Shown piece by piece: positions 51,990 through 62,644 of a stretch of DNA of 64,000 nucleotides; position 1 is the stretch's first letter, and every line of letters begins with the position of its first letter. The stretch is from Desulfovibrio piger ATCC 29098 (GTDB taxonomy: Bacteria > Desulfobacterota > Desulfovibrionia > Desulfovibrionales > Desulfovibrionaceae), in NCBI RefSeq assembly GCF_000156375.1, contig NZ_DS996353.1, forward strand, positions 21,368 through 85,367, read 5' to 3'. The notes beneath the pieces are model-generated. The model saw only the letters and a program-made list of their open reading frames with translations, did not search any database and was not told where the DNA came from. A program made the translations under genes and the position numbers.

Positions 51990-52040
51990 ACGGCGCGGCA
52001 GCGACCGTCTCAACTTGCAAGCCGTTTCTAGGAGTCGCAT

Positions 52041-54770
<2,730 letters not shown>

Positions 54771-54788
54771 ATGGAACAATGACTGTCA

Positions 54789-54812
54789 GGGGGACCGGTC
54801 CGCCGGTCCCCC
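54789..54812 (+). terminator. Hairpin between mop and the downstream cluster
   Basis: A perfect 10-bp stem GGGGGACCGG / CCGGTCCCCC with a 4-base loop lies 19 bases past mop. There is no T-run. It may reduce read-through into the maturation genes or protect the mop 3' end. Confidence 0.5.
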
Positions 54813-54981
54813 GTCAGATGCAGACAAGGCTGACGGCATCCTGCTGGAGGGATGCCGTCTTGCCCTGCACCGTTTTTTCTTCCCTGCCCGCCGCAGGCGT
54901 GCCGTGTGCCGTATCCGTTGCCTGCCTCGCCATGGGGCATGACGATGCGGGGCCCCTGCCCGCTGGCATCCCGAGGTCCCC

Positions 54982-57345
54982 ATGAGCATTTCCATGAACA
55001 GCCAGAGCGCGCTGCATGAAGTGGAGTCCCGCTGCACGCAGGAGCGCCCGCCCCGTTGCCAGTCCCTGTGTCCGCTGGGTCTGGACGCGCGCGCCTTCCT
55101 GGGCCATGCCGCCGAAGGCCGCTGGAGCGATGCCCGCAAACAGCTGGAACGTTATCTGCCCCTGCCGGGCCTGCTGGCCCGCATCTGCGACCATCCCTGC
55201 GAGCAGGGGTGCCTGCGCGGCGATCTGGGGGGCGCCGTCAACCTGCACGGACTGGAGATCTTCTGCACGGAGCATCTGGGCGTGCAGACCCGTTCCCTGC
55301 CCATGCCGCGCAAACAAAAGCGCATCGCCGTCATCGGTGCCGGTCTGGCCGGTCTGGTCTGCGCCTGGGATCTGGCAGGCAAGGGCTATCCCGTGACCGT
55401 CTTCCATGAAGGCGAGCCTCAAGCGCAGCTGTTGTCCTGCTGGCCCGTGCTGGCCGGGGCGGGGGCCGCTGCCCTGGATGCCGAATGGGAGGCCCTGGGC
55501 CGCCGGGGCGTGCGCTTTGAACAGGCCCGCACGGATGCGGCCTGTCTGCAACAGGCTGCCGGGGAGTACGACGGCGTCCTGCTGGATGCCGGTGCCCTGC
55601 CGGAACTGGCGCCCGCGGAATCCGGCATGGAGGCGCAGATCCTGCACTGGCGGGACAATATCTGCTGCGCGGGCTGGGCCAGCGTCACGCCTACGGGCCA
55701 CCGTTTCGCGTCCGCGTCGCGGCAGGCGGGGCAGGGCAGGAGCGCTGCCCGGACCCTGGAACGCCTGGTGGCCGGCGTGTCCCTGACCGCGGCCCGGGAT
55801 ACCGACGAACGCAGCCTGTTCACCGAGCTGGACGGCATCGCGCCGGTGGAGCGGGTCCTGCCCGTCGCGGAAACCTATTCCGAGGCGGAGGCCCGGCAGG
55901 AGGCCGGACGCTGCCTGCAATGCCAGTGCCTGGTCTGCGTCAAGGCCTGCGTCTATCTGCAAAAATACAAGGGCTATCCTCGCGTCTACGCCCGCCAGAT
56001 GTACAATAATGCGGCCATCGTCAAAGGCCTGCATCTGGCCAACAACCTCATCAACGGCTGCGCCCTGTGCGGCCAGTGCGAGGAACTGTGCCCCGAGAAT
56101 TTCTCCATGGCCGAGCTCTGCCTGAGCGCACGGCAGGACATGGTGGAGCGCGGCGTCATGCCGCCTTCGGCCCATGAATTCGCGCTGGAGGACATGGAAG
56201 CCGCCAGCGGCCCGGAATGCGCCCTGAGCATCAAGGGAGGGGAGGGCGGCTGGCTGTTCTTCCCCGGCTGCCAGCTGGCGGCCTCGCGCGGGGAACAGGT
56301 GGAAGCCCTTTATGCCTGGCTGCGTGAGGCGCTGGCCGGGCAGGGCGAGTTTGCCCCCGGCCTGGAACGCGGGCCCGTGAGCCTGCTGCTGCGCTGTTGC
56401 GGCATCCCGGCACGCTGGGGCGGTCGTGAAGCGCTTTTCGCCCAGCAGGCGCAGGAACTGCGGCAGCAATGGGAAGAGCTGGGCAGGCCGCGGATCATGG
56501 CCGCCTGCTCGTCCTGTCTCGCCGTCCTGCGCGAGGTCCTGCCCGAGGCGCGGGCCCTTTCCCTTTGGGAAGTGCTGGATGCCCTGCCGTGGCCCGAAGG
56601 CCTCCCCGGCGGTGCTGGCCGGGGCACGCTGCTGACCATGCAGGATCCCTGCACGGCCCGGTACGATAGGGCATGGCAGGAGGCCGTGCGCTCGCTGGCG
56701 CGCAAGGCGGGCATGGTCCCGGAAGAGCCGCCGCAGGGGCGCGACAGGACGGCCTGCTGCGGCTATGGCGGTCTGGTCTGGTGCGCCCAGCCGGAACTGG
56801 CCGATGCCATGGCCGGTCACCGGGCCGAAGGGCTGCCGCATGCGGCCCTCAGCTCCTGCATCATGTGCCGTGACCGTCTGGCGGGCAGCGGCAAGCCCGG
56901 GCTGCATCTGCTGGACCTGCTGCCGCAGCTGGCCCCGCTGGCCCACGGTCTGGAGCCGGAAAAGGGCCCCGGCCTTTCGGAGCGGCGCGCCCGTCGTGCG
57001 GCCTTGCGCCGTCGCCTGGCCCGTGTCTGGCTGGGGCAGGAAGTTGCCGAACCGGCCGCCGGACGGCTGGATCTGATTCCCGGTCTGCTGGAAGAGCTGG
57101 AGCGCCGCCATATCCTGCTGGAAGACGTGAACGGGGCCGTGGCGGCCGTGGAAGCGGAAAAGGCTTATTTCGTGGATGCGGAGAGCGGCCATCGTCTGGG
57201 CGCGTGGCGGCCGCGCAACGTGACCTTCTGGGTGGAATATACGGAAGAAGGTGGGCGCTGGCTGCTGCATGATGCCTGGTGCCACCGGATGCGCGTACCG
57301 GGCAGCGGCGGCGTGCAGGAAAACGGCTGCTGCGGGGAGGCGTAA
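54982..57345 (+). CDS. FAD/Fe-S oxidoreductase with dicluster (CCG-domain) region, DVU_1558 type
   Basis: A 787-residue multi-domain redox protein. Residues about 15-90 form a GltD-like Fe-S entry (CTQERPPRCQSLCPLGLDA, ICDHPCEQGCLRGD), followed by the FAD motif IAVIGAGLAGLVCAWDLAGKG (about 114-134). A ferredoxin part lies at about 310-375 (CLQCQCLVCVKACVYL, CALCGQCEELCPENFS). Two CCG half-domains span about 425-645 (FFPGCQLAA..CCGIPARWGG, ACSSCLA..CCGYGG..SSCIMC), as in heterodisulfide-reductase HdrB, which bind non-cubane clusters. The last 140 residues are unassigned. The second FAD/NAD half found in GltD is shortened. Translation of the next gene starts 1 base after its stop. It probably supplies electrons to the pathway below. 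Confidence 0.85.
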   Translation: MSISMNSQSALHEVESRCTQERPPRCQSLCPLGLDARAFLGHAAEGRWSDARKQLERYLPLPGLLARICDHPCEQGCLRGDLGGAVNLHGLEIFCTEHLGVQTRSLPMPRKQKRIAVIGAGLAGLVCAWDLAGKGYPVTVFHEGEPQAQLLSCWPVLAGAGAAALDAEWEALGRRGVRFEQARTDAACLQQAAGEYDGVLLDAGALPELAPAESGMEAQILHWRDNICCAGWASVTPTGHRFASASRQAGQGRSAARTLERLVAGVSLTAARDTDERSLFTELDGIAPVERVLPVAETYSEAEARQEAGRCLQCQCLVCVKACVYLQKYKGYPRVYARQMYNNAAIVKGLHLANNLINGCALCGQCEELCPENFSMAELCLSARQDMVERGVMPPSAHEFALEDMEAASGPECALSIKGGEGGWLFFPGCQLAASRGEQVEALYAWLREALAGQGEFAPGLERGPVSLLLRCCGIPARWGGREALFAQQAQELRQQWEELGRPRIMAACSSCLAVLREVLPEARALSLWEVLDALPWPEGLPGGAGRGTLLTMQDPCTARYDRAWQEAVRSLARKAGMVPEEPPQGRDRTACCGYGGLVWCAQPELADAMAGHRAEGLPHAALSSCIMCRDRLAGSGKPGLHLLDLLPQLAPLAHGLEPEKGPGLSERRARRAALRRRLARVWLGQEVAEPAAGRLDLIPGLLEELERRHILLEDVNGAVAAVEAEKAYFVDAESGHRLGAWRPRNVTFWVEYTEEGGRWLLHDAWCHRMRVPGSGGVQENGCCGEA

Positions 57346-57346
57346 G

Positions 57347-57562
57347 ATGAGTATCGGTCCCAATTATGAACCGGATGGCGGCAGCTGGACCTGCGGCCGT
57401 TGCGGTTGCCCGTTGGAACAGGGCAAGGTGCAGGTCTTTTACCTCAACAGCGCTTTCGACGTCATGCTGCCGCGCTGTCCGCAATGCGGGCTGACCATGG
57501 TGCCCAAGTCGCTGGCCGAGGGCAAGATGCTGGAAGTGGAAGCTCTTCTGGAAGACAAGTGA
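57347..57562 (+). CDS. Small zinc-ribbon-like redox protein, DVU_1557 type
   Basis: A 71-residue protein with two CxxC knuckles: CGRCGCPL (residues 16-19) and CPQCGL (about 44-47). This arrangement suits a zinc ribbon or a rubredoxin-like iron site. The start at 57347 is chosen because GGGGAGG precedes it and it abuts the previous stop. An open frame extends 32 codons upstream without a start of its own. It overlaps the following methyltransferase gene by 4 bases. By neighbourhood it belongs to the aldehyde-oxidoreductase-linked pathway, perhaps as an electron carrier. Confidence 0.82.
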   Translation: MSIGPNYEPDGGSWTCGRCGCPLEQGKVQVFYLNSAFDVMLPRCPQCGLTMVPKSLAEGKMLEVEALLEDK

Positions 57563-58263
57563 GCCAGCTCTACACCCGGCCGGAATTCAGGCGTATCGCG
57601 GGCGAGCACTGGCGGCCCGGCGGGACGGAGATCACGGACAGGCTGCTGGTCCTGGGGCGGCGCTGGCATGATGCCGGGCCGGAGGGCCGCATCCTGGACG
57701 TGGGCTGCGGGCCCGGCGGCAGCGTGCGCCATCTGCGGCAGCAGGGGAGGCAGGTCTGGGGCCTGGATACCGTGCTGCGCCCCCAGTGGCGGGCGGAAAC
57801 ACCGGCAGAGGCCGGGGGACTGCCGTATCTGGTGGCCGATGCCTGCGCCGGCTTGCCCCTGCGGGACAGCGTGCTGGACATGATTTTGTGCGAATGCGTG
57901 CTGTCCGTGTTGCCGGACACGGCGGCCTTCCTGCGGGAGGCCCGGCGCGTCTTACGGCCGGGCGGCCTGCTGGCGTGCAGCGATCTGTACCGACGTGGGG
58001 AAGAGGGCATCCTTGTACCGCAGCCCGCCGGCTGTGCGGCCGGGGCCCGCTCCCGTACGGAGTGGACGGCGCTGTGCGAAGGGGCGGGCTTCACTGTCCG
58101 ACATTTCGAGGATGCCAGCCCGGCCCTGGCCCGTCTGGCCGCGGCGCTGGTCTGGTATGGCGACAGGCAGAGCCTGCAGGAATGGGGCCTGTGCGGTCCC
58201 GACTGCGGCGGCGCGGCGGCCCGGCCCGGTTATGCGCTCTGGATCGCGCAAAAGGAGGAATGA
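57559..58263 (+). CDS. trsM: SAM-dependent methyltransferase TrsM (DVU_1556 type)
   Basis: A 234-residue class I methyltransferase. SAM motif I is ILDVGCGPGGSVRHL (about 45-59), motif IV DMILCECVLSVL (about 105-116), and the post-I helix LREARRVLRPGGLLACSD is clear. The GTG start at 57559 overlaps the previous stop (GTGA) and begins SQLYTRPEFRRIAG; the ATG 159 bases upstream lies inside the previous gene. Homologues in this family are, as I recall, sometimes selenoproteins. Here the frame has Cys and no internal TGA (CECV about 109-112, GLCGPDCGG near 207-215). The methyl acceptor is unknown. Confidence 0.82.
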   Translation: MSQLYTRPEFRRIAGEHWRPGGTEITDRLLVLGRRWHDAGPEGRILDVGCGPGGSVRHLRQQGRQVWGLDTVLRPQWRAETPAEAGGLPYLVADACAGLPLRDSVLDMILCECVLSVLPDTAAFLREARRVLRPGGLLACSDLYRRGEEGILVPQPAGCAAGARSRTEWTALCEGAGFTVRHFEDASPALARLAAALVWYGDRQSLQEWGLCGPDCGGAAARPGYALWIAQKEE

Positions 58264-58724
58264 TGCATCCCCTGATGATGGATCTTTTGCCGCTGGTGCG
58301 GCAGGGCTATTGTTGCAGCCAGCTGCTGGTGCAGTTGCTGGTGCAGGCCCAGGGCAGGGAAGTGCCGGATCTGGTGCGGGCCCTGCACGGCCTTTGTCAC
58401 GGCATCGGCCAGTCCGGCGGGCCTTGCGGCCTGCTCACGGGCGGGGCTTGTGTGCTGGCCCTGCTGGCGGGCAAGGGCGCGGAAGGCGAGGAGCCCCATC
58501 CCATGCTGGCTCCTCTGCTCAATGACTATGCCGGCTGGTTCTACGAGCGTACGGCGGCCTATGGCGGCCATTCCTGCGAACAGGTGGCGCTAGGACTGGG
58601 AGCGCGTACGGGGGAGAGCGCGGAGCCCGATCCCGTGGCCTGCGGCGACCTGCTGGCCGAATGCTGGGAAAAGATCCTGGAACTGATCCAGACCTACGAT
58701 CTGGATTTCATGGCCCATGCCTGA
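58263..58724 (+). CDS. C-GCAxxG-C-C family redox protein, DVU_1555 type
   Basis: A 153-residue cysteine-rich protein related to the C_GCAxxG_C_C family, which often sits beside redox or metal-cofactor enzymes. Cysteines are Cys17-Cys18 (QGYCCSQLL), Cys45 (GLCHGIG), Cys55 (GGPCGLLTGG), Cys63 and one in GGHSCEQVALG (about 102). The GPCGLLTGG stretch is the family's GCAxxGG equivalent. Start 58263 is spaced best from the AAGGAGG site; 58260 is possible. It shares its first bases with the trsM stop and overlaps trsS by 8 bases. Confidence 0.8.
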   Translation: MHPLMMDLLPLVRQGYCCSQLLVQLLVQAQGREVPDLVRALHGLCHGIGQSGGPCGLLTGGACVLALLAGKGAEGEEPHPMLAPLLNDYAGWFYERTAAYGGHSCEQVALGLGARTGESAEPDPVACGDLLAECWEKILELIQTYDLDFMAHA

Positions 58725-60177
58725 GGTAGATGTGGAGATATTGCACGAGACCCAGAGCCTGTGCCCTGTCTGCCTGCGACGGCTGGATGCCCGCTATGTG
58801 CGGCGGGGGCAGAACATCCTTCTGGAGCGTACCTGCCCGGAACACGGTACCTTTGCCGTGGACATCTGGCACGACCGGACGGAAGGGGGCGTCACCCCGC
58901 CGCGTTTCGACGGTTGGCCACGGCCCAAAACGCCCTCGTATCCGCGTGAGCCGCGCACGGCGGTCCGGCACGGCTGTCCCTATGATTGCGGTTTGTGCCC
59001 GGTCCATGCTCAGCATACCTGCACGGGACTGGTGGAAGTGACCCTGCGCTGCAATATGGCCTGCCCCATCTGCTATGCGGCGGCCGGCGGCGCTGTACCT
59101 GACGATCCTTCCCTGGAGACCGTGGGCTTTCAGCTGGACAGTCTGCGCCGGGCCTCGCCGGGCTGCAATGTCCAGCTTTCCGGCGGCGAGCCCACCGTGC
59201 GCGACGATCTGCCCGCCATCATCCGCATGGCCCGGGAGCGAGACTTCGGTCTGTTGCAGGTCAACAGCAACGGCCTGCGGCTGGGACTGGAAGAGGGCTA
59301 TGCCCGAAAGCTGCGCGAGGCCGGGCTGGATTCCGTCTATCTGCAATGGGACAGCCCCGATCTGGAGGGGTGTCTGCCTTTGCGGGGGGCCGTGGCCCTG
59401 CCGGGGGGACTGGATCTGCTGGCGGTCAAGCGCCGGGCCGTGGAGCGGTGCACGGCCGCCGGTCTGGGCGTGGTGCTGGTGGCCACCGTGGCCCGGGGCG
59501 TCAATGACGACCGTCTGGGGGCCCTGCTGCGTCTGGCGCTGGAGCTGGGCCCCGGCGTGCGCGGGCTGCATATCCAGCCCGTGGCTCGCTTCGGCCGCTA
59601 TCCCGGGCGGCTGGAAGACGGCCTTCGCTTCACCCTCAGCGATGTGATGACGGCCCTGTGCCGTCAGGCCCCGCAGTGGCTGCGCATGGAGCATTTCCAT
59701 CCGCCGGGCTGCGAACATTCGCTTTGTTCTTTCAGTTCGCTCTATGCGCGGGAAAAGGCGGCGGACGGCAGCCCCTCTCTGCGCTGGCTGCCTGATGCGG
59801 CCCGTTCCTGCTGCGGCCCTGCCGTGGACAAGCTACCGATCCCGGCGGCCGAAGGGGCGCGCAAGTCCCGGCAGTTCGTGGCCAGCCACTGGCGCGGTGA
59901 CGACAGGCCCCGGGACGAGGGCAAGGCGGCGCTGGCCGATGACTTCGGCCGTTTCCTGGCCCGTGCCGGGGCCGAACAGCGTTTCACCCTTTCCTGCATG
60001 GCCTTTCAGGACGCGCTCTCTCTGGACGTGGAGCGGGTGCGCGGCTGCTGCATCCATGTGGTGCGCCCCGATGGCCGCATGATCCCTTTCTGCCTCCACA
60101 ACCTCACGTCCACGGAAGGCCGGATGCTCTATTCGCAGCGTCTGGCTTGCGGGGAGAGGAAAGATGACAGCATCTAG
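58717..60177 (+). CDS. trsS: Radical SAM protein TrsS (DVU_1554 type)
   Basis: A 486-residue radical SAM enzyme. The cluster motif is CNMACPIC (Cys112, 116, 119) after LVEVTLR. It is preceded by two cysteine knuckles, LCPVC..RTCPEH (Cys16, 19, 40) and HGCPYDCGLCPVHAQHTC (Cys87, 91, 94, 102). SAM-binding features are SGGEPTVRDDL (about 155-165) and the beta-strand region QVNSNGLRLGLEEGY. C-terminal cysteines (GCEHSLCSF, SCCGPAVD, GCCIHVV, FCLHN) probably bind more clusters. The layout resembles COG1964 enzymes, which include the archaeal pterin methylase MJ0619, so a pterin substrate is a fair guess. No selenocysteine codon. It overlaps genes at both ends. Confidence 0.85.
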   Translation: MPEVDVEILHETQSLCPVCLRRLDARYVRRGQNILLERTCPEHGTFAVDIWHDRTEGGVTPPRFDGWPRPKTPSYPREPRTAVRHGCPYDCGLCPVHAQHTCTGLVEVTLRCNMACPICYAAAGGAVPDDPSLETVGFQLDSLRRASPGCNVQLSGGEPTVRDDLPAIIRMARERDFGLLQVNSNGLRLGLEEGYARKLREAGLDSVYLQWDSPDLEGCLPLRGAVALPGGLDLLAVKRRAVERCTAAGLGVVLVATVARGVNDDRLGALLRLALELGPGVRGLHIQPVARFGRYPGRLEDGLRFTLSDVMTALCRQAPQWLRMEHFHPPGCEHSLCSFSSLYAREKAADGSPSLRWLPDAARSCCGPAVDKLPIPAAEGARKSRQFVASHWRGDDRPRDEGKAALADDFGRFLARAGAEQRFTLSCMAFQDALSLDVERVRGCCIHVVRPDGRMIPFCLHNLTSTEGRMLYSQRLACGERKDDSI

Positions 60178-61423
60178 TCCGAATCCCGCGACGAAAGCGC
60201 AGAGCAGGGCACAGGCGCTGTCGCTCCTGCCCCCGGCCGTCCGGCAGGCCCTGGAACACCCCGGCCCTTTCGCGCTGGGGCTGGATGCCTGGCTGGCGGC
60301 GGAGTGCGGCGCGACGCACCCCGAAGAGCTGGCCGCCGCGGTGCGGGCACGCCAGCTGGAGCTGCTCAATGCCGATCTGTGCCATATGGCGAAGCACAGC
60401 TCCCTGTACCGGCAGCGCCTGATGGGGGTCGGGCGCTGGTCCGCGGCGGGCTTGCGTCCTTTGCGCGATCTTTCCGAGCTGGCGGAGCTGCCGTTCACCA
60501 CGGCCGACGACCTGCGTCCCGGCGAGGCGCTGCTCTGTGTCTCGCGTGACGAGGTGGCACGCATGGTCACGGTGAGCACCTCCGGCAGTACGGGCGCACC
60601 CAAGCGGCTGGCCTTCAGTGATGCCGAGCTGGCGCGCACGCGGGATTTCTTTGCCGTGGGCATGGCCCAGATGGTATCGGCAGGGCAGCATGTGGCCGTG
60701 CTGTTGCCGGGCGCCCACCGTCCGCGGGGTATCACGGATCTGCTGGCCGGGAGCTTGGCGCCGCAGGGGGTGCGCGTGACGGCCTGCATGGAACTGGCCG
60801 ACCTGCTGCTGTGCGTGCCGGATCAGGCCCCGGAAGGGACGGCGGCCCGTCTGGCGGCTGTGCGTGCCGCCTGGCGGGCGCTTGCGGCCACGGCGCCCGC
60901 CGGTCTGGGGCTCGTGCTCCTGCCCCGCCAGATGGAGTGCCTGTGGCGTGCCTTTCCCCAGACGCCGCCGGGCCTGTGCGCCGCCCTGTGCGCCGCCGAC
61001 TGGCTGGATCCCGGCCTGCGCCTTCAGGTGGAGCAGAGCTGGGACTGCCTTGTGCTGGATCATTACGGCTCCACGGAGAGCGCCTTTGCCGGGGCCGTGC
61101 AGTGCCGCTGCCGTGAGGGGCGGCATGTGCGGGCCCTGGACCTGCTGCTGGAGATAGTCCATCCTGTGACGGGCAAGGTCCTGCCTGCGGGCGAGACCGG
61201 GGAACTGGTCATCACCACATTGCAGCGGCGGGCCATGCCCTTGTTGCGCTACCGTACGGGGGATATGGCCAGCCTGCTGGACGGGCCCTGTGCCTGCGGC
61301 AGTCCGTTGCCGCGGCTGGGGCCGGTGCTGGGGCGCATCGAGTATGATGGACAGGGATTTCGAGTGACGCATCCCCGCAAAGGGGGGAGCGAGGAGAGGA
61401 GGTCATGCGCCATTACGCTTTGA
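60164..61423 (+). CDS. AMP-dependent acyl-CoA/adenylate-forming ligase, DVU_1553 type
   Basis: A 419-residue member of the ANL superfamily closest to PaaK/coenzyme F390 synthetase proteins. It shows the phosphate loop VSTSGSTGAPKRLAFSDAEL (about 136-155), HYGSTESAFAG (about 301-311) as the acid/adenine site, and GETGELVITTLQRRAMPLLRYRTGDMASL (about 344-372), with the conserved Arg-Tyr-Arg-Thr-Gly-Asp. The C-terminal swivelling domain is very short. GAGAGGAAAG precedes the ATG. It overlaps trsS by 14 bases and the next gene by 19. It probably adenylates a carboxyl group of a pathway intermediate; the substrate is unknown. Confidence 0.82.
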   Translation: MTASSPNPATKAQSRAQALSLLPPAVRQALEHPGPFALGLDAWLAAECGATHPEELAAAVRARQLELLNADLCHMAKHSSLYRQRLMGVGRWSAAGLRPLRDLSELAELPFTTADDLRPGEALLCVSRDEVARMVTVSTSGSTGAPKRLAFSDAELARTRDFFAVGMAQMVSAGQHVAVLLPGAHRPRGITDLLAGSLAPQGVRVTACMELADLLLCVPDQAPEGTAARLAAVRAAWRALAATAPAGLGLVLLPRQMECLWRAFPQTPPGLCAALCAADWLDPGLRLQVEQSWDCLVLDHYGSTESAFAGAVQCRCREGRHVRALDLLLEIVHPVTGKVLPAGETGELVITTLQRRAMPLLRYRTGDMASLLDGPCACGSPLPRLGPVLGRIEYDGQGFRVTHPRKGGSEERRSCAITL

Positions 61424-62643
61424 TACTGGCTGCCGGTGCGGCGTCCCGCATGGGACGGTGCAAGGCCCTGCTGCCGCTGCCCTTCCCGGACGGGGAGTGC
61501 TGTGCTCTGGAGCGGCTGGCCCGGATGTACGCTTTTTGCGGGCAGCGCTTCGTGGTCACCGGGCATCATGCGGGGCTGCTGGAGCCGGCGGCACCCGGCT
61601 GGGGCCTGCGCGCTGTCCGCAATCCCCGCCCGGAAGACGGCATGTTCTCCTCCATCCGTGCGGGGCTCCGTGCCGTGCTGGAACAGGCCCGGGCGGAGGG
61701 CGTGGAGCCGGAGCAGGGCGGCGTGTTCGTCCATCCTGTGGACGTGCCCCTGACCCGGCGCCTGACGCTGCTGGCCCTGCTGCGGGCCGCGGACGTCCTG
61801 CCGGGGACGGCCCTGCAGGCGGCGTTCTGTGGCGAGCCGGGGCATCCCGTGTTCCTGCCCCTTTCCCTTGTGCCCGCCATCCTTGCCCATGACGGACATG
61901 ATGGCCTGCGCGGTGCGCTGGCGGTTGTTCCCTGTCGTCAGGTACCGGTGGCCGATGCCGCCATGCTGCCGGATATGGATACTCCCGAACAGTACGCGAT
62001 CCTGCAGACCATGGCCGCCGGCCACGATGCCCTGACGCGGGACGAGGCCGAGGGCCTGCTGCTCCAGGCCGGTGTGCCGGAGCGGGGCCTGCGCCATGCG
62101 CTGGCCGTAGGCCGGGTGGCGGAAGCCCTGTGCGGAGCCCTGGCGGAGGCCCGTGGGGAGGAGGATCCCGTGGAGACGGCTTTGGCGCTGGCCTCCGGCC
62201 TGACGCACGATATCTGCAAGGGCGTGCATGGCCATGAGGCCGCCGGGGGGCGGTTGCTGGCCCGTCTCGGGTTTTCCCGCATGGCCGCCATCGTGGCGGC
62301 CCACAGGGACCAGAGCGTCCCGGCGGAAAAAAAGCTGGGTGCGCACGAGCTGGTCTATCTGGCGGACAAATACTGCCGGGGCGGTATCTGGGTGCCGGTG
62401 GCCCAACGTTTTGCCCAGAAACTGGAAGAGTTCGGCGCTGATCCGGGCGCCCGGGCCGGTATCGAAGGGCGGCGCGACCGGGCATTGGCCCTGGAACGGC
62501 GGCTGGCCGTGGAGCTGGGGCGTGACCCCGCACAGCTGGCGCGGAAAGTGCTGGATGCGGCGGACATCAATACGCGCGCGCAGATGCTGGATGCCCGGCG
62601 GTCTCTCTGGACACCGCCGTGCCCGCTGGCGGAAGAGGTATAG
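61405..62643 (+). CDS. MobA/MocA-like nucleotidyltransferase fused to an HD domain, DVU_1551 type
   Basis: A 412-residue two-domain protein. Residues about 1-200 form a nucleotidyltransferase with LILAAGAASRMGRCKALLP (about 6-24), VTGHH, PRPEDGMFSSIRAGL (about 74-88) and VHPVDVPL (about 111-118, with the metal Asp). It is closest to MocA, which makes molybdopterin cytosine dinucleotide. Residues about 215-400 carry an HD phosphohydrolase-like domain (RHALAVGRVAEAL, SGLTHDICKGVHGHEAAGG, VAAHRDQSV, VYLADKYC). As MOP needs a cytosine dinucleotide cofactor, formation or turnover of it is the most likely job. It overlaps the ligase gene by 19 bases. Confidence 0.86.
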   Translation: MRHYALILAAGAASRMGRCKALLPLPFPDGECCALERLARMYAFCGQRFVVTGHHAGLLEPAAPGWGLRAVRNPRPEDGMFSSIRAGLRAVLEQARAEGVEPEQGGVFVHPVDVPLTRRLTLLALLRAADVLPGTALQAAFCGEPGHPVFLPLSLVPAILAHDGHDGLRGALAVVPCRQVPVADAAMLPDMDTPEQYAILQTMAAGHDALTRDEAEGLLLQAGVPERGLRHALAVGRVAEALCGALAEARGEEDPVETALALASGLTHDICKGVHGHEAAGGRLLARLGFSRMAAIVAAHRDQSVPAEKKLGAHELVYLADKYCRGGIWVPVAQRFAQKLEEFGADPGARAGIEGRRDRALALERRLAVELGRDPAQLARKVLDAADINTRAQMLDARRSLWTPPCPLAEEV

Positions 62644-62644
62644 C

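Noticed and set aside
57559-60177. Selenocysteine in trsM or trsS
   Set aside because: I recall that these families have selenoprotein members, but both frames here run without an in-frame TGA and carry Cys at candidate sites.
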